From NCBI RefSeq assembly GCF_003013815.1, contig NZ_PRLH01000050.1, forward strand, positions 1 to 61,503: a stretch of DNA of 61,503 nucleotides, given 5' to 3'. Positions 60,449 through 61,503 of this stretch are shown here, one piece after another; within the stretch, counting starts at the first letter, position 1; every line of letters begins with the position of its first letter. Position numbers and translations under genes: made by a program. Source of the stretch: Cyanothece sp. BG0011 (lineage in GTDB: Bacteria > Cyanobacteriota > Cyanobacteriia > Cyanobacteriales > Microcystaceae). The notes under the pieces are model-generated. The model did no database searches. It was given only the letters and a program-made list of their open reading frames with translations, and was not told where the DNA came from.

Positions 60449-61050
60449 TACTTGAGTGTGATTTTTTCCACTTCTTCTAAAAGTTTAGCATTAGTTGGAT
60501 GATGAAGACCATACAAACGATCTTTGAGTTGGGTGACAATTTCGTGAAAATCTTCGGTAAAATCATCTTCCATACTTTCAGTTTCTGAACAGTTAATAAT
60601 AATAACTTGTATTTCAAAAAATTCACAAAGCGTAAAAATTAAATCATCCCCTAACCTGAGTAATTTATTTTTTTGGGTTAGTATTAATCTTTCTACTTTT
60701 TGATTACAAATTAATTCAAGTAGCCGTCTTAACCCTTCGTTTCTATAATTAACCCCACTGCCAATGTCTTTAATTACTTCGTAATTCCAACCATAAAACT
60801 GACAATAACTCTCTAAACAATTTACTTGTTTGTCTAAGTCTTCTAGGGATTGTTTGTAATTAATTCGACAATAGCAAATTGTTAATAAATCCGAGTTCAA
60901 TGTGTGGGATAATTCCTCAAGGTTGAACCTTCGATGTCCCCCTTGAGTTCGATAAGATTTAATTTTCCCTGCTTTTTCCCAACGACGGAGGGTTTTAGGA
61001 CTGACTCCTAAAAATTGAGCAGCTTCTTTAATGGTTAAGATATCCTTCAT
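60427..61050 (-). CDS. IS607 TnpA-like MerR/serine-recombinase protein, catalytically degenerate
   Basis: 207 residues with the IS607 TnpA layout: a MerR-type helix-turn-helix (IKEAAQFLGVSPKTLRRWEKAGKI and YRTQGGHRRF) at 5-45, then a resolvase-like catalytic domain. The nucleophile box that should read YxRVS is YCRIN (60-64), so the catalytic Ser is replaced by Asn64, and the DRLxR box is N128-K129-L-L-R132, missing both Asp and Arg. GSGVNYRNEGLRRLLELI and the C-terminal helices remain. No tnpB adjoins. It probably retains DNA binding, not recombination. Start ATG at 61050; the C-terminus is altered by a heptamer repeat. Confidence 0.82.
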   Translation of the reverse strand: MKDILTIKEAAQFLGVSPKTLRRWEKAGKIKSYRTQGGHRRFNLEELSHTLNSDLLTICYCRINYKQSLEDLDKQVNCLESYCQFYGWNYEVIKDIGSGVNYRNEGLRRLLELICNQKVERLILTQKNKLLRLGDDLIFTLCEFFEIQVIIINCSETESMEDDFTEDFHEIVTQLKDRLYGLHHPTNAKLLEEVEKITLKYSVTSNQ

Positions 61051-61503
61051 GAGTCTTTTCTCAAAATAGGTTTAGATCAAGTTAGCGTATGAAAAATAGA
61101 ATCACTCATATGAATAGATTAGGGGCTTATAACTCTCTTAACTCTATTATAAAAGATTCAATCTTGACTGATTTATCGAATTGTTAAAAGTGTAAAATTT
61201 GACGCTTTCTTTTTTTAGCTTTTTCATTTTATTTTCTTTTTTGAAACAATGACTCTAGATCAAATCCACTGCTTTATTGATAAATATTATTTATATTGTC
61301 GGCTTCAAGGGCTTTTTTGTATAACTTTGTATAACTTTGTCTAAGTTTGGACAATTTTTTATGGTAATTTTTTTCAGCACTAATTATTAATTATACGTTA
61401 CATTGTGTTAGAAAAAGATACAAATTTAAGATAGATTAAGATTTTAAACCAAATAAAAACAATCTTGATAAAAATACTTGACTTTTAAAATTTCTTTCGT
61501 TAT
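61051..61503. other. AT-rich region at the right edge
   Basis: About 450 bp with no gene I can support. It contains two copies of ATAACTTTGT (61321-61340) followed by CTAAGTTTGG, which could be iterons or simple slippage. The promoter of the MerR/resolvase-like gene should lie just after 61050. Confidence 0.5.

Overview
This is chromosomal DNA of a unicellular cyanobacterium, most likely a Crocosphaera/Cyanothece-type organism. The support is gene content: psaC of photosystem I, ndhC-ndhK-ndhJ, PII (glnB) with the cyanobacterial Ser49 T-loop, the clock kinase sasA, the PSRP-3/Ycf65 ribosomal protein, DUF1825, DUF3370 and DUF29 proteins and a PEP-CTERM protein. Frequent GCGATCGC (HIP1) octamers and AT-rich spacers agree. 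Genus is an inference from gene flavour only. I saw no rRNA, tRNA, CRISPR array or complete insertion sequence.

Layout. 1-3.5 kb: an AAA ATPase (cut by the left edge) followed by a subtilisin-like protease, the gene pair known as IetAS, an anti-phage/plasmid-stability system. 3.6-7.4 kb: a polytopic membrane protein, a secreted PhoX-like PEP-CTERM protein and a repeat-rich protein. 7.6-11.4 kb: a sensor kinase followed by a MotA/TolQ/ExbB-type channel subunit and two overlapping ExbD-like subunits, an uncharacterised ion-motive-force module and the best candidate for something new. 11.5-16.7 kb: Coq4-like, DUF29, YjbQ, hydrogenase protease, CobD, HU, a zinc-ribbon membrane protein, PsaC and a GlsB/YeaQ protein. 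17-24.9 kb: an MscS-like channel, SasA, a GH57 branching enzyme, PSRP-3, Pth, an intradiol dioxygenase and a GNAT enzyme. 25-33 kb: DedA, TPR, glycosyltransferase, GltX, ABC permease, Ca2+/H+ antiporter and HAD phosphatase. 33-36.5 kb: ndhCKJ, an SDR and an esterase. 36.7-40.5 kb: an orphan Eco57I-like DNA methyltransferase and an AraC/NmrA/DUF1772 stress-type cluster. 40.6-47.9 kb: aspartoacylase, YceD, BirA, phosphoesterase, PII, RdgB and a large hybrid kinase with a degenerate receiver. 48-61.5 kb: PBP4, DUF3370, a periplasmic flavoprotein, DAHP synthase, SRPBCC, helix-hairpin-helix, TM2, DUF1825, a frameshifted L-2-hydroxyglutarate oxidase, a prepilin peptidase and an IS607-like MerR/resolvase protein that has lost its catalytic serine.

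The spacers are rich in small repeats. At least three MITE-like families with terminal inverted repeats are present; one end supplies the start codon and ribosome binding site of birA. About eleven separate arrays built on a 7-bp period, each with its own sequence, sit mostly at or just after gene ends. A C-rich 16-bp repeat with a CCCCCCTT/AAGGGGGG hairpin recurs three times, once upstream of glnB.

Most genes are housekeeping genes in short, often convergent or divergent units. Likely operons are ietA-ietS, kinase-ExbB-ExbD-ExbD, hup-cobD, ndhC-K-J, esterase-SDR and NmrA-DUF1772.
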